Assembly: GCA_017519005.1 (NCBI GenBank)
Contig: JAFWTG010000046.1
Location: 1 to 47,992, forward strand
Length of the DNA stretch: 47,992 bases
Direction: 5' to 3'
Origin: Oscillospiraceae bacterium
GTDB taxonomy: Bacteria; Bacillota; Clostridia; Oscillospirales; Oscillospiraceae
In this document: one piece after another, positions 30,734-39,249 of the stretch
How positions within the stretch are numbered: the stretch's first letter is position 1
Layout of the letters: the number at the start of each line of letters is the position of its first letter
Made by a program: the position numbers and the translations under genes
Notes under the pieces: model-generated
Seen by the model: only the letters and a program-made list of their open reading frames with translations
Told to the model about the DNA's origin: nothing
Databases searched by the model: none

Positions 30734-33685
30734 TCAGATCTCCGCAATCCGGATCAGGAAGCGGAGCAGGTAGTCCTCCCGGACGGAGAAGGTGTATTCC
30801 GGCGCGATGCGCGGGCCGCAGGAGCCGGTGCCGATGCCCTGCTGGAAGGCCTGAATCGTCACGTAGGTCCCGGTGCGGCGTTCGTCCTCCCGATGCTTCA
30901 TCTTCGTCAGCGCCAGGTCGGAATAGGGCTTCACCGCCAGCTCGAAGGGCCGGTCCACCGCCTCAAAGCTGATTTGGACCTTGTCACTCCGGAGCGCGGC
31001 CCAGCTGCAGTCGCAGCGGTTGCCGCTCTCCTGGGGCTTCAGATTCGGCTCTGTCATGTCCGCTGCGGACAGGGGTCCGACGTCTGCGATGGGAAATTGT
31101 TCCTTCATGTCGCAGTAGCTCTCGCCGGTCCTGCCATGATAGCTGACCGTATCATAGTCCCGGTGCAGACGGAAGACCTTGCCGAAGCGGGGGAGCGTCC
31201 CCTTGCCCCGGATGCAGTGCAGGCGGCTGGTGACCAGAATGCCGCCTTCCACACCCTCGTATCTGTCCGTAATCTCGAAAACGTTCAGCGGATCACGGGT
31301 CAGACGGGAACGGAGCTCAAAGCCGGTGGGGATCTGCTTGGCGGAGAGCAGCGTTTCCTTGGTACCGTACCACTTTTTCATGGTGTTGGCGCCCTGTGGG
31401 TCCCGGTCGTTGTCGGTGGCGGCCCGCCAAAGGGAGGTGGAGGGCGTCTCCGTCAAAAGCCGATGGCCGTCGGGGAGCGTTACGCAGAGCCGCCCGTCCA
31501 CGAATTCCACTCCGGCGGGAAGAGCTGCGGGGGCCGGCAGGAGCAGCGCGCCTTCCTCCAGAATCAGCTGCTCGGCGGAGACCTGGCGGCCCGTCCGGGT
31601 ATCCGTGACCTCCACGGTCACGGTTCGGCCGTCCTTCGTGCGCTCGCCCAGGGGCAGCTCCAGGACGGCTTTGGACAGCGGCGGCAGCTCAGGCTGCAGC
31701 GTTTGCTCGGAGCCGTCGTTCCAGCGCAGCCGGAGCTGATATGCTTGTCCCGGTGTAAAGGCTGTGGTGTTGAAGAGCTCGAAGCGATTTGCGTCCAGAT
31801 GCCGAATGCGGATGGGGCGGTAGACGTGACGGATAATCTTCGCGCCGGTGGAGGGGCTGCGGTCCGGATAGAAGAGCCCGTCCACGCAGAAGTTCCCGTC
31901 GTGTTCCCACTCGCCGTGGTCGCCGCCGTAGGTATAGCTGCCGTCCTCGTGCAGAACCGCATGGTCCGTCATCTCCCAGACGCAGCCGCCCATGAGATTG
32001 TCGTGGGCATAGATGAGCTTCCAGTAGGCCTCCGCGTTGCCGGGGCCGACGCCCATGGCGTGGGCGTATTCGCAGAGGAAATAGGGCCGGTCGTTGAGCC
32101 GGGCTTCCTTTCGCCTGTGCTCGCCCACGGCCTGCACCTGATCGACTGCGGGATACATCTCGCTGCCCACGTCGTAGCAGGTCCGCTTGCAATGGATGAC
32201 GGACTCGTAGTGGACGGGCAGGGAGGTTCTGGCCTTCAGCCAGTCATACATGGCGTCGGTATTGCAGGTGCCGCCGGACTCGTTGCCCAGCGACCACATG
32301 ACGACGCAGGTGTTGCCGTGCAGCTTATCCCGGCCGTAGAGCCTGGAAATCCGGTCCAGATACCGGGGCTCCCAGTTGGGGTCGTCGGAGATGCGGTCAT
32401 AGCTGGGAGGCAGACGGTGCGCCCAGGTGCCGTGGGTTTCCAGGTCGTTTTCGTCCACCACGTAGAGCCCCAGCTCGTCCGCCAGCTCCAGCAGCAGGGG
32501 ATCGGGGGGATAGTGGGAGGTCCGGATCGTATCAATGTTGAAGTCCTTGCAGACCAGCAGATCCCGCTCGATTTCCTCCGGCGTCAGGCTGTAGCCGTTG
32601 GTGGGGGAGCTGTCGTGGTGGTTGACGCCCTTGAGCTTGAGCTTCTGCCCGTTCAGCAGGAAGACGTCGCCCCGGATCTCCACGGTTCGGAAGCCGATGC
32701 GCTCCCTGACGCAGCAGCTCTCCGTCTCATAGTAGAGATTATAGAGGACGGGGGACTCGGCGTTCCATTCCAGGACCTCCAGCCCCTCGAAGCGAACGCC
32801 GGCCTTTCCGTTCTCCGCCGTTGCTTTCGCGCTGCGGTGCAGACCGAAGCCCTCCAGGGTGAAGGATATCTCCGTCCCCTCGGCGGCCTCGGCGCTGAGC
32901 TCCAGCGCGTACAGGCCGTTCTGCTTTTCCGTCCGGGCGCTGACGTCCCAGAGATCGGCAGGCCGGGAGACGCGCAGCAGCACGTCCCGGAAGATGCCGT
33001 TGTTCCGGAACATATCCTGGCATTCCAGATAGCTCCCGTTACACCAGCGGCGCACCACGGCCACCAGCTCGTTGCGGCCGGGCCGCAGGAAGGGGGTCAG
33101 GTCAAATTCGGCAGTGTTGTGCGCCCCCTCGGAGTAGCCCACAAAGCTGCCGTTGACGTGGAGCTCCAGGCAGGAGGCCACACCCAGGAAAGAGATCACG
33201 CAGCGGGAATCGCCCGGCTCCAGCTCCAGAAAGCGGCGGTAGACGCCCACGAAATTGTATTCGTCCTTCGGCGTTTTCCAGCGGGGCTTGACGCCATGGT
33301 CGAAGCCGATCCAGGAAAAGACCCGGCCAACCGGCTCCAGGGTCGGAATCCTCGGAGGATCGAAGGGGAACTGATAGCGCACGTTCAGATAGAAGGGCCG
33401 GTCAATCCCGTGGAACTGCCAGCAGCCGGGGACGGGCATCTTCCCGAAGTCCACGGCGTCGGTATCCAGCACGAGCGGCAGCTCCGCCGGTCTGGGGTAG
33501 AATTTGAAATCCCAGTCGCCGTTGAGGCAAATGACCTTCGGGGAGCCATAACGCTTTTCCTTCGGCGTCACGGCGTCCGCCAGAGCCCGGTTCGGATAGG
33601 GAATGAAATAGCTCCGCGCGGGCAGTCTGTTGCGCGCAAAGACGCTGAAATCCGCGTAATCGGAATGGTTCAGGGTGTAGAGCAT
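30734..33685 (-). CDS. lacZ: Glycoside hydrolase family 2 beta-galactosidase
   Basis: A 983-residue LacZ-type enzyme hydrolysing terminal beta-galactosides, probably in the cytoplasm because no signal peptide is seen. The acid/base is E469 in LGNESGG and the nucleophile E539 in LCEYAHAMG. The jelly-roll, immunoglobulin-like, TIM-barrel and C-terminal small-chain domains (GDHGEWEHDGNFCVDGLFYPDR, SLWRAATDNDRD) follow the E. coli order. The ATG at 33685 directly abuts the murC stop, and its ribosome site GGAGGAATAA is inside murC, so it is translationally coupled. No sugar transporter, regulator or other carbohydrate gene is next to it, which is unusual for lacZ. Confidence 0.94.
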   Translation of the reverse strand: MLYTLNHSDYADFSVFARNRLPARSYFIPYPNRALADAVTPKEKRYGSPKVICLNGDWDFKFYPRPAELPLVLDTDAVDFGKMPVPGCWQFHGIDRPFYLNVRYQFPFDPPRIPTLEPVGRVFSWIGFDHGVKPRWKTPKDEYNFVGVYRRFLELEPGDSRCVISFLGVASCLELHVNGSFVGYSEGAHNTAEFDLTPFLRPGRNELVAVVRRWCNGSYLECQDMFRNNGIFRDVLLRVSRPADLWDVSARTEKQNGLYALELSAEAAEGTEISFTLEGFGLHRSAKATAENGKAGVRFEGLEVLEWNAESPVLYNLYYETESCCVRERIGFRTVEIRGDVFLLNGQKLKLKGVNHHDSSPTNGYSLTPEEIERDLLVCKDFNIDTIRTSHYPPDPLLLELADELGLYVVDENDLETHGTWAHRLPPSYDRISDDPNWEPRYLDRISRLYGRDKLHGNTCVVMWSLGNESGGTCNTDAMYDWLKARTSLPVHYESVIHCKRTCYDVGSEMYPAVDQVQAVGEHRRKEARLNDRPYFLCEYAHAMGVGPGNAEAYWKLIYAHDNLMGGCVWEMTDHAVLHEDGSYTYGGDHGEWEHDGNFCVDGLFYPDRSPSTGAKIIRHVYRPIRIRHLDANRFELFNTTAFTPGQAYQLRLRWNDGSEQTLQPELPPLSKAVLELPLGERTKDGRTVTVEVTDTRTGRQVSAEQLILEEGALLLPAPAALPAGVEFVDGRLCVTLPDGHRLLTETPSTSLWRAATDNDRDPQGANTMKKWYGTKETLLSAKQIPTGFELRSRLTRDPLNVFEITDRYEGVEGGILVTSRLHCIRGKGTLPRFGKVFRLHRDYDTVSYHGRTGESYCDMKEQFPIADVGPLSAADMTEPNLKPQESGNRCDCSWAALRSDKVQISFEAVDRPFELAVKPYSDLALTKMKHREDERRTGTYVTIQAFQQGIGTGSCGPRIAPEYTFSVREDYLLRFLIRIAEI

Positions 33686-35062
33686 TTATTCCTCCGGTTC
33701 GCAAATGGCCTCGCCGGCCTTGACAATGGGACCGCCGCCGGTGGTGAGAATGGCGTCGCCTGGCCGGGCGATGGAGCGCAGATACTCTGCCACCTCGGGC
33801 ACCGTGTCGAAGTAGACGCAGCCGGGGATCTTGGCGGCAATGTCCTTGGAGGAGATGCCGTAGGTGTTGGTCTCCCGGGCAGGGTGGATTTCGCACATCA
33901 CCGTCACGTCCGCGGTGGAGAGGGCGTCCACAAACTTGTCGAAGAGGGTGGCGGCGCGGGAGAAGGTGAAGGGCTGGTAGGCCGTCACGATCCGCTTGTA
34001 GCCCATGGTCCGCATGCCCTCGATCAGAGCCTTGACCTCGCTGGGATGGTGGGCGTAGTCGTCGTAGACGTCGGCGCCGTTGCAGTGACCCTTCAGCTGC
34101 TGGCGGCGGCCCACGCTCTGATAGCCTGCGATGCCCTTGGACACAGTCTCGCCGTCGATGCCCATGCACCAGGAGACGGCGCAGGCGCCGATGGCGTTCA
34201 TCAGGTTGAATTTGCCGTAATTTGGGATGGTGATGTCGCAGTATTTCTTACCGTCGCAGATGACCGTGCAGTGCTTCCAGTCCGGGGAAACGTTGACGGG
34301 GTGGATATCGTTGCTCTCGCCCAGACCGAAGGTCCGGTAGGGGAGGCCCTTCAGCGTGTCCATGACGGTCTCGTCGTCGCCGTTGGCGATCAGGAAGCCG
34401 TCGGCGGGGACCATTTCCGCGAACTTCCGGAAGGTGGCCTTAATCTCGTCCAGGTCCTTGAAGAAGTCCAGGTGCTCGGCCTCAATGTTGTTGATAATGG
34501 CCACGGTGGGGCAGAAGTTCAGGAACGAATTGTAGTATTCGCAGCTCTCGGCAATGATGTCGCCGCCCTTGCCGACCCGGTGCGCCGCGTGGAGCAGGGG
34601 CATATAGCCGCCGATCATCACGGTGGGGTCCCGCTTCGCCTCCATAAAGATATGGGTAATCATGCCGGTGGTGGTGGTCTTGCCGTGGGTGCCGGCTACG
34701 CAGATGGCGTTCTTGTAATCCCGCATCAGCACGCCCCAGGCCTCCGCCCGTTCAAAGACGGGAATCCCGTGCTCCCGGGCATAGATGATCTCCGGGTTGT
34801 CGTCGTGGGCCGCGGCGGTGCGGATCACGCAGTCGGCCTTGCCGACGTTCTCCGCCTTGTGGCCGATATAGACCGTGATTCCCTGGGCAACCAGCTCCTC
34901 TGTGAAGACGGTGGCGCTGATATCGGAGCCCGTGATGCGAATGCCGCGATCGTGCAGCACGCAGGCCAGCGCCCGCATGGACACGCCGCCAATCCCGACG
35001 ATATGGATCTGCTTTCCGGGCTGGAAGCAGGCTTTCATCTGCCGGACCGCTTGTTCATTCAT
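33686..35062 (-). CDS. murC: UDP-N-acetylmuramate--L-alanine ligase
   Basis: A 458-residue Mur ligase that adds L-alanine to UDP-MurNAc in peptidoglycan synthesis. The N-terminal HIVGIGGVSMRALA nucleotide-sugar fold, the ATP motif VAGTHGKTTTTGM, NNIEAEHLDFF and the C-terminal DDYAHHPSEVKA motif are all intact. The ribosome site AGGAGG lies before the ATG at 35062. It has its own promoter and stands apart from the usual dcw cluster, as in many clostridia. The downstream partner is a beta-galactosidase gene with no intergenic space. Confidence 0.95.
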   Translation of the reverse strand: MNEQAVRQMKACFQPGKQIHIVGIGGVSMRALACVLHDRGIRITGSDISATVFTEELVAQGITVYIGHKAENVGKADCVIRTAAAHDDNPEIIYAREHGIPVFERAEAWGVLMRDYKNAICVAGTHGKTTTTGMITHIFMEAKRDPTVMIGGYMPLLHAAHRVGKGGDIIAESCEYYNSFLNFCPTVAIINNIEAEHLDFFKDLDEIKATFRKFAEMVPADGFLIANGDDETVMDTLKGLPYRTFGLGESNDIHPVNVSPDWKHCTVICDGKKYCDITIPNYGKFNLMNAIGACAVSWCMGIDGETVSKGIAGYQSVGRRQQLKGHCNGADVYDDYAHHPSEVKALIEGMRTMGYKRIVTAYQPFTFSRAATLFDKFVDALSTADVTVMCEIHPARETNTYGISSKDIAAKIPGCVYFDTVPEVAEYLRSIARPGDAILTTGGGPIVKAGEAICEPEE

Positions 35063-35133
35063 GCTTGAAACCTCCTGAAAGGGCAGTCTCCGTCGCAGAA
35101 ACGGAATGACCCTTATATTTTAATAGTCGATAT

Positions 35134-35162
35134 ATTATAATATGCCGTGGACAATTGTGCAA
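35134..35162 (-). promoter_or_regulatory. Promoter of the murC-lacZ unit
   Basis: Minus-strand TTGCAC (35162-35157), 17 bp, TATAAT (35139-35134), about 72 bp upstream of the murC start. Confidence 0.7.
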
Positions 35163-35257
35163 GTGTTTTTTCCGGAAAGCGCAATATTTTCACCGTTTCG
35201 ACAAAGCCGGGGCGGGATCCGGGAGCGCAGAAGCCTCCTTTCAGGGCGAAGCTCCGC

Positions 35258-35286
35258 TTGATTTCTGCCCAAAACTGCGATATAAT
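35258..35286 (+). promoter_or_regulatory. Promoter of the inositol-phosphatase-family gene
   Basis: TTGATT (35258-35263), 17 bp, TATAAT (35281-35286), followed by AGCAGGTGGTTCC before the ATG at 35318. Confidence 0.7.
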
Positions 35287-35317
35287 CACGGTAAACAACT
35301 GGAAAGCAGGTGGTTCC

Positions 35318-36102
35318 ATGCTGCAAAAACTCTGCGCGCTGGCAAGAGAGGCCGGCGCCATCATCCGCTCAGCCCGGGACGTGGAAAATTCCGTCCGGGA
35401 AAAGACCGGTCCCAGGGATCTGGTGACGAAATACGATCTGATGGTTCAGGAATTCCTGCGCCGGGAGCTGAGGGCCAGCTGCCGGAGGCGGGCTTCCTGG
35501 GTGAGGAGGGGGGCGCTTCGGAGGACCTTTCCGCCCGGGAATGGGTCTTCATCGTGGACCCCATTGACGGCACCACGAATTTCATTCAGGGTTATCACAA
35601 CAGCTGCGTCAGCATCGGTCTGGCCCGGAACGGCAGGATCGAATACGGCGTGGTCTTCAATCCCTACGACGGAGAACTCTATGCCGCCCAGCGGGGCCGC
35701 GGCGCGACGCTAAACGGTGCGCCCATCCGCTGCCAGGATCACGCGCTGGATCACAGCCTGCTGATCTTCGGCTCCGCCCTCTATTACCGGGAGCTGGTAC
35801 CCCTGACTCTGGAGCTTTTTAACGCGGCTTTCCCCCTGGTGCAGGATATTCGCCGCTTCGGCTCCGCGGCCCTGGATCTCTGCTATCTCGCAGCCGGGAA
35901 GGCGGGCGTCTTCTTTGAGGCCCGGCTCTGCCCCTGGGACTACGCAGCCGGCTCCCTGATCGCGGAGGAGGCGGGCTGTGCGGTGACGCAGCTTGACGGC
36001 GCTCCCCTGGACTTTTCTTCCAAATGCAGCGTGCTTGCCGGAAGTCCCACCGCGTACCGGGAGCTGCTGAAGCGCTTCCGGAAGCTCACAGAGGCGAAGT
36101 GA
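35318..36102 (+). pseudogene. Inositol monophosphatase-family gene with a -1 frameshift
   Basis: The first 52 or so residues (MLQKLCALAREAGAIIRSAR through RRELRA) are in one frame. The rest, from LPEAGFLGEEGG, is in the frame one base back and carries the metal-site motif WVFIVDPIDGTTNFIQG and the C-terminal WDYAAGSLIAEEAG motif. The switch point is at GAGGGCCAGCTG, about 35471-35478; one extra C there would give an unbroken enzyme of normal length (about 262 residues). Promoter and ribosome site are intact. It is therefore a recent inactivation, a sequencing or assembly error, or less likely recoding. The family dephosphorylates inositol phosphates, PAP or sugar phosphates. Confidence 0.85.
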
Positions 36103-36103
36103 G

Positions 36104-38005
36104 ATGGCGGGGAGAAGAGTCTTGCGGGCAGCCGCCCTGCTGCTGGCCTGTCTGCTGCTCCTGACGGCCTGTGGCCGGCAGCCGGAGCTTCCCTCCGGCG
36201 CGCCCGCCGCTTCCGGGACGCCGTCCGAAGCCGCGGAGCCCGGGGCCGGGACCGAAGCCGGGACCGAGTCCGGGACGGAGCTCTCCCACGGCACGGAGAG
36301 CCCGTCTGAAACGCCCGTCGAAACTACGTCTCCGGCGGATCCGAACGACGAGGCGCTGATCCGCTGGCAGAACGGCGGTCAGCGGGATTACCTCCCGGAC
36401 GCTCCGGTGGAGATGGTCCCATTCTCCGGGATGGCCTACGTCCGACCGGATACGGAAGCCCTGTACGGGGAATTTGACAAGCTGATCACCCGGGCGGAGA
36501 CGGAGGACGCGGAGGCGCTGCTTTCGGACTACTATCGCCTGTATTCCGACTATATCAGCTTTTATTCCATGGACGCCATCGCCAATATCCGCTACAGCCT
36601 GAACACCGCAGACGGCTATTATCAAGCGGAATATGACTTCTGCGAAAACGAGAAGCCGACCTTGGAGGAAAAGCTGGAAGTGCTGAACAAGGCCTTTGCC
36701 GCGTCTCCCGCCAGATCGGAGCTGGAACGGCTGTACTTCGGGGCGGACTACTTCGAGCAATACGACGACTACGAGGTCTATACGAATCCGGACTATCTTC
36801 GCCTGTCCCGGGAGGAGGCTGCCCTGCTCAGCGAGTACCGGGAGCTCAGCGCCGATCCCCGGGTCAGCTATCAGGGAGAGACCAGATCCCTGCATGAATG
36901 GATGGAATCGGACAGCTACGCCGTCTACCTGGGTGCGCTGAAGGCCTATTACCAGCAGTATAACGAGGCGCTGGGGGAAATCTATCTCCGCTTGGTCCGG
37001 GTTCGTCAGAAGCTGGCCGAAGCCCTGGGCTACGACAGCTACGCCGAATACAGCTATGAGATCAGCTATTTCCGGGACTACAGCCCCGCGCAGGGGAGCG
37101 CCTTTCTGCGGGAGATCCGGGAGCAGCTTCTGCCCGTGCTGGAGGACGCGTTGCGGAGTCCGTCCGTTTCCATGCAGAGCGCCCGGCCGGCCTCGGAGCG
37201 GGAGCTGACGGAGCTGGTCCGCTCCGCCGCGGAGAACATCGGCGGCCCTGTCTGGGACGCCTGGCGCTTCATGCAGGCCTACGGGCTCTGCGATATCTCC
37301 GCGTCTGCCGTGAAAACGGAGTCCTCCTTCCAGAGCTATATCTTCGACTACGAGGCGCCCTTTGTCCTGGTCAACGCGGAGGGGACCAGCAACGATTACA
37401 GCACCTTCGCCCATGAGTTCGGCCACTTTGCCGACGCCTATTACAATTACGGCGCCAACGAGGACGTCGAAACTGCCGAGACCTTTTCCCAGGCGATGGA
37501 ATACCTGGCCTTGCGGTATAACGATCTGCTCTCCGAAGACCAGCGGGAACGGATGCTCCGCAAAACCCTCTTTGAGCTGCTGGAGACCTTCGTGTATCAG
37601 GCGGCCTATGCCGACTTTGAAGCCCGGGTTTACGCGCTGGAGCCGGCGCAGCTCAGCGTGGAGACGGTCAACGAGCTTTACCGCCAAATCTGCAGGGACT
37701 ACGGAATCTACGACAAGAGCTACGACTTCTACTATTCCCAGGGCTGGATCGACGTGATCCACTTCTTTGAAGCACCGTATTATATCATCAGCTACTGCGT
37801 GTCCGCCGAGACCGCGCTGCAGGTCTGCGAGCTGGAAGCGGAGCGGGACGGGCAGGGGGTGGAGGCCTATTTCCGCCTGCTGGACCGCAGCTATGAGGCC
37901 GGAGTGCAGCAGGTCATGGAGGACGCCGGGCTGCAGAGTCCCTTCCGTGAGGAGGTCCTGAAGCAGGCCGCCGCCTTCTTCCGGCAGGAGCTGGGCTTGA
38001 ATTGA
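36104..38005 (+). CDS. Exported M3-family (oligoendopeptidase F-like) zinc metallopeptidase lipoprotein
   Basis: A 633-residue protein with a lipoprotein signal (ALLLACLLLLTACGRQ) and a Pro/Ser/Thr/Glu-rich linker (about 30-85), then an M3-like peptidase domain. The zinc motif is HEFGH (H437, E438, H441) within YSTFAHEFGHFADAYY, followed by a Glu-containing segment ETFSQAMEYLALRY. A C-terminal Tyr-rich motif (YDFYYSQGWIDVIHFFEAPYYI) resembles the substrate-binding region of PepF. Most M3 enzymes are cytoplasmic, so a surface-anchored form is notable. It starts 1 bp after the frameshifted phosphatase gene. Confidence 0.87.
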   Translation: MAGRRVLRAAALLLACLLLLTACGRQPELPSGAPAASGTPSEAAEPGAGTEAGTESGTELSHGTESPSETPVETTSPADPNDEALIRWQNGGQRDYLPDAPVEMVPFSGMAYVRPDTEALYGEFDKLITRAETEDAEALLSDYYRLYSDYISFYSMDAIANIRYSLNTADGYYQAEYDFCENEKPTLEEKLEVLNKAFAASPARSELERLYFGADYFEQYDDYEVYTNPDYLRLSREEAALLSEYRELSADPRVSYQGETRSLHEWMESDSYAVYLGALKAYYQQYNEALGEIYLRLVRVRQKLAEALGYDSYAEYSYEISYFRDYSPAQGSAFLREIREQLLPVLEDALRSPSVSMQSARPASERELTELVRSAAENIGGPVWDAWRFMQAYGLCDISASAVKTESSFQSYIFDYEAPFVLVNAEGTSNDYSTFAHEFGHFADAYYNYGANEDVETAETFSQAMEYLALRYNDLLSEDQRERMLRKTLFELLETFVYQAAYADFEARVYALEPAQLSVETVNELYRQICRDYGIYDKSYDFYYSQGWIDVIHFFEAPYYIISYCVSAETALQVCELEAERDGQGVEAYFRLLDRSYEAGVQQVMEDAGLQSPFREEVLKQAAAFFRQELGLN

Positions 38006-38029
38006 CGGTATAATTCCGGCAAAACCTGG

Positions 38030-38066
38030 AAATCCTCCCTTTGTACACAACGCAAAGGGAGGATTT
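38030..38066 (+). promoter_or_regulatory. Hairpin that contains the ribosome site of the CBS-domain gene
   Basis: A perfect 14-bp stem, AAATCCTCCCTTTG and CAAAGGGAGGATTT, with a 9-base loop, ends 4 bp before the ATG at 38071. The Shine-Dalgarno AGGGAGG is fully inside the right arm. Followed by TTTGC, it could also work as the terminator of the upstream peptidase gene. Either way translation of the CBS gene should be limited unless the hairpin opens or transcription starts within it. Confidence 0.7.
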
Positions 38067-38070
38067 TTGC

Positions 38071-38502
38071 ATGCAAGTCAAGGATATCATGTCGAGCCAT
38101 TTGATCACCGTGGATCGGGAGGAGACGGTGGCGGCGGCAGCGAGGCTGCTGAGCCGGCATAACGTCGGCGCTCTGCCGGTCACTGCGCAGGGCGGAAAAT
38201 TGGTGGGGATGCTGACGGACCGGGACATCACGGTTCGCTGCGTTGCGGCCAACTTCGACCCCAACGTCACCAGAGTCCGCACGGTCATGAGCGCTGGCGC
38301 CGTCACCGTCCCGGCGGAGGAGAGCGAAATCCGGGCCGCCCGCACCATGGGGAAGCACCGGGTCCGGCGTCTGCCGGTCACGCAGAACGGGAAACTGGTG
38401 GGAATGCTGAGCCAGGGCGATTTCGCCGCCTGCGCCGAACAGAGCGGCGATACGGCGAAGGCCTTTCGGGAAGTATTCGAGGCCGGTCCGAAGGATGATT
38501 GA
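38071..38502 (+). CDS. Tandem CBS-domain protein
   Basis: A 143-residue protein made of two CBS domains: VKDIMSSHLITVDREETVAA with VGMLTDRDITVRCV, and VMSAGAVTVPAEESEIRAAR with LVGMLSQGDFAA. Stand-alone CBS pairs bind adenine nucleotides and act as energy or redox sensors. The ATG at 38071 follows GGGAGG; a TTG start ten codons upstream would read through the hairpin and is rejected. It has no partner domain, so the target is unknown. A bidirectional terminator follows. Confidence 0.9.
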   Translation: MQVKDIMSSHLITVDREETVAAAARLLSRHNVGALPVTAQGGKLVGMLTDRDITVRCVAANFDPNVTRVRTVMSAGAVTVPAEESEIRAARTMGKHRVRRLPVTQNGKLVGMLSQGDFAACAEQSGDTAKAFREVFEAGPKDD

Positions 38503-38521
38503 AGGACGGAGCGCAAAAAAA

Positions 38522-38544
38522 GCCGCGGCGTCGGTCGCCGCGGC
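38522..38544. terminator. Bidirectional terminator between CBS gene and pgsA
   Basis: GCCGCGGCG, a TCGGT loop and CGCCGCGGC, flanked by AAAAAAA on the left and AAATTTTT on the right. Confidence 0.85.
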
Positions 38545-38554
38545 AAATTTTTAC

Positions 38555-39133
38555 TTATTGCTGCGTGTTGTCCTTGGGCTCCGGCTGCTTCCACTGGCTC
38601 ACGAAATAGTAGGTATAGAGGATTAGGGCCAGAGTCACGAAGAACATGCAGAGCAGAATGAGTCCGGTGGAGACCCAGGAGGGCATGGTGGGGAAGAGCA
38701 GCAGCGCCAGGGCCGTGGCGTAGAGAACCACGGTGGAGACCTTGCCATACCATCTGGCGCCGAACACCTTTCCGGTCTTACGGATGGTCAGAGCGCCCAG
38801 AATGCCCATGCTGGTCTCCCGAAATACACAGATGCCCAGCAGGTACCAGAGCAGGGGATAGGTGAAGGCCAGGCAGAGCACCACGCAGACCTGGGTCAGC
38901 TTATCCGCGATGGGGTCCAGCGCTTTGCCGAGATCGGAGATCATGTTGAAGTGCCGGGCGATGTGGCCGTCCAGCACGTCCGTCAGGGCGGAGACTGCCA
39001 GCAGAATGACGGTCAGAGGGGTGTCGTGCTTGCCTGCATAGGCCCATATGATCACCGGGACCAGGAGCAGACGGAACAGAGACATACAATTCGGAACGGT
39101 CCAGATCTTTCCGTCCGGGAACCACTTACGCAA
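38555..39133 (-). CDS. pgsA: CDP-diacylglycerol--glycerol-3-phosphate 3-phosphatidyltransferase-like protein
   Basis: A 192-residue CDP-alcohol phosphatidyltransferase. The family motif D-G-x2-A-R-x8-G-x3-D-x3-D is present as DGHIARHFNMISDLGKALDPIAD. Several hydrophobic helices follow. The likely reaction is the first committed step of phosphatidylglycerol synthesis; other CDP-alcohol transferases are possible. The start is TTG at 39133, after AAGGAGGG. The ATG at 39163 lies upstream of the expected transcription start, because the -10 box ends 3 bp before it, and so cannot be used. It is monocistronic between two terminators. Confidence 0.88.
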   Translation of the reverse strand: MRKWFPDGKIWTVPNCMSLFRLLLVPVIIWAYAGKHDTPLTVILLAVSALTDVLDGHIARHFNMISDLGKALDPIADKLTQVCVVLCLAFTYPLLWYLLGICVFRETSMGILGALTIRKTGKVFGARWYGKVSTVVLYATALALLLFPTMPSWVSTGLILLCMFFVTLALILYTYYFVSQWKQPEPKDNTQQ

Positions 39134-39165
39134 AACAAAACCACCCTCCTTCACTTTCCGCATCT

Positions 39166-39193
39166 ATTATACAGAAAAAATGCGCTATGTCAA
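39166..39193 (-). promoter_or_regulatory. Promoter of pgsA
   Basis: Minus-strand TTGACA (39193-39188), 16 bp, TATAAT (39171-39166), both perfect hexamers. Transcription should start near 39159, which rules out the ATG at 39163 as the pgsA start. Confidence 0.82.
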
Positions 39194-39211
39194 CAATAAA
39201 AACGAAAAAGA

Positions 39212-39239
39212 CGCCCGGCTCCGCCAGCGGAGCCGGGCG
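39212..39239 (-). terminator. Terminator of the SPFH-domain gene
   Basis: CGCCCGGCTCCG and CGGAGCCGGGCG form a perfect 12-bp stem with a 4-base loop, followed on the minus strand by TCTTTTTCGTTTTT. It lies 10 bp after the SPFH gene stop. Confidence 0.87.
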
Positions 39240-39249
39240 CTGAATCGGC

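Noticed and set aside
30698-35068. A 1456-codon rightward open frame antisense to lacZ and murC.
   Set aside because: It is exactly antisense to two well-supported genes and its translation is Gly/Val/Ala/His/Asp-rich with no motif. GC-rich codon use suppresses stops in this antisense frame; the same applies to other long antisense frames at 4.5-6.2, 6.9-8.9, 10.1-11.9, 20.4-22.2, 23.7-25.7, 28.6-30.5 and 40.8-43.0 kb.
35465-35485. Programmed -1 frameshifting in the inositol-phosphatase-family gene.
   Set aside because: No X-XXY-YYZ slippery heptamer or strong downstream pseudoknot is evident at GAGGGCCAGCTG. Mutation or sequencing error is simpler.
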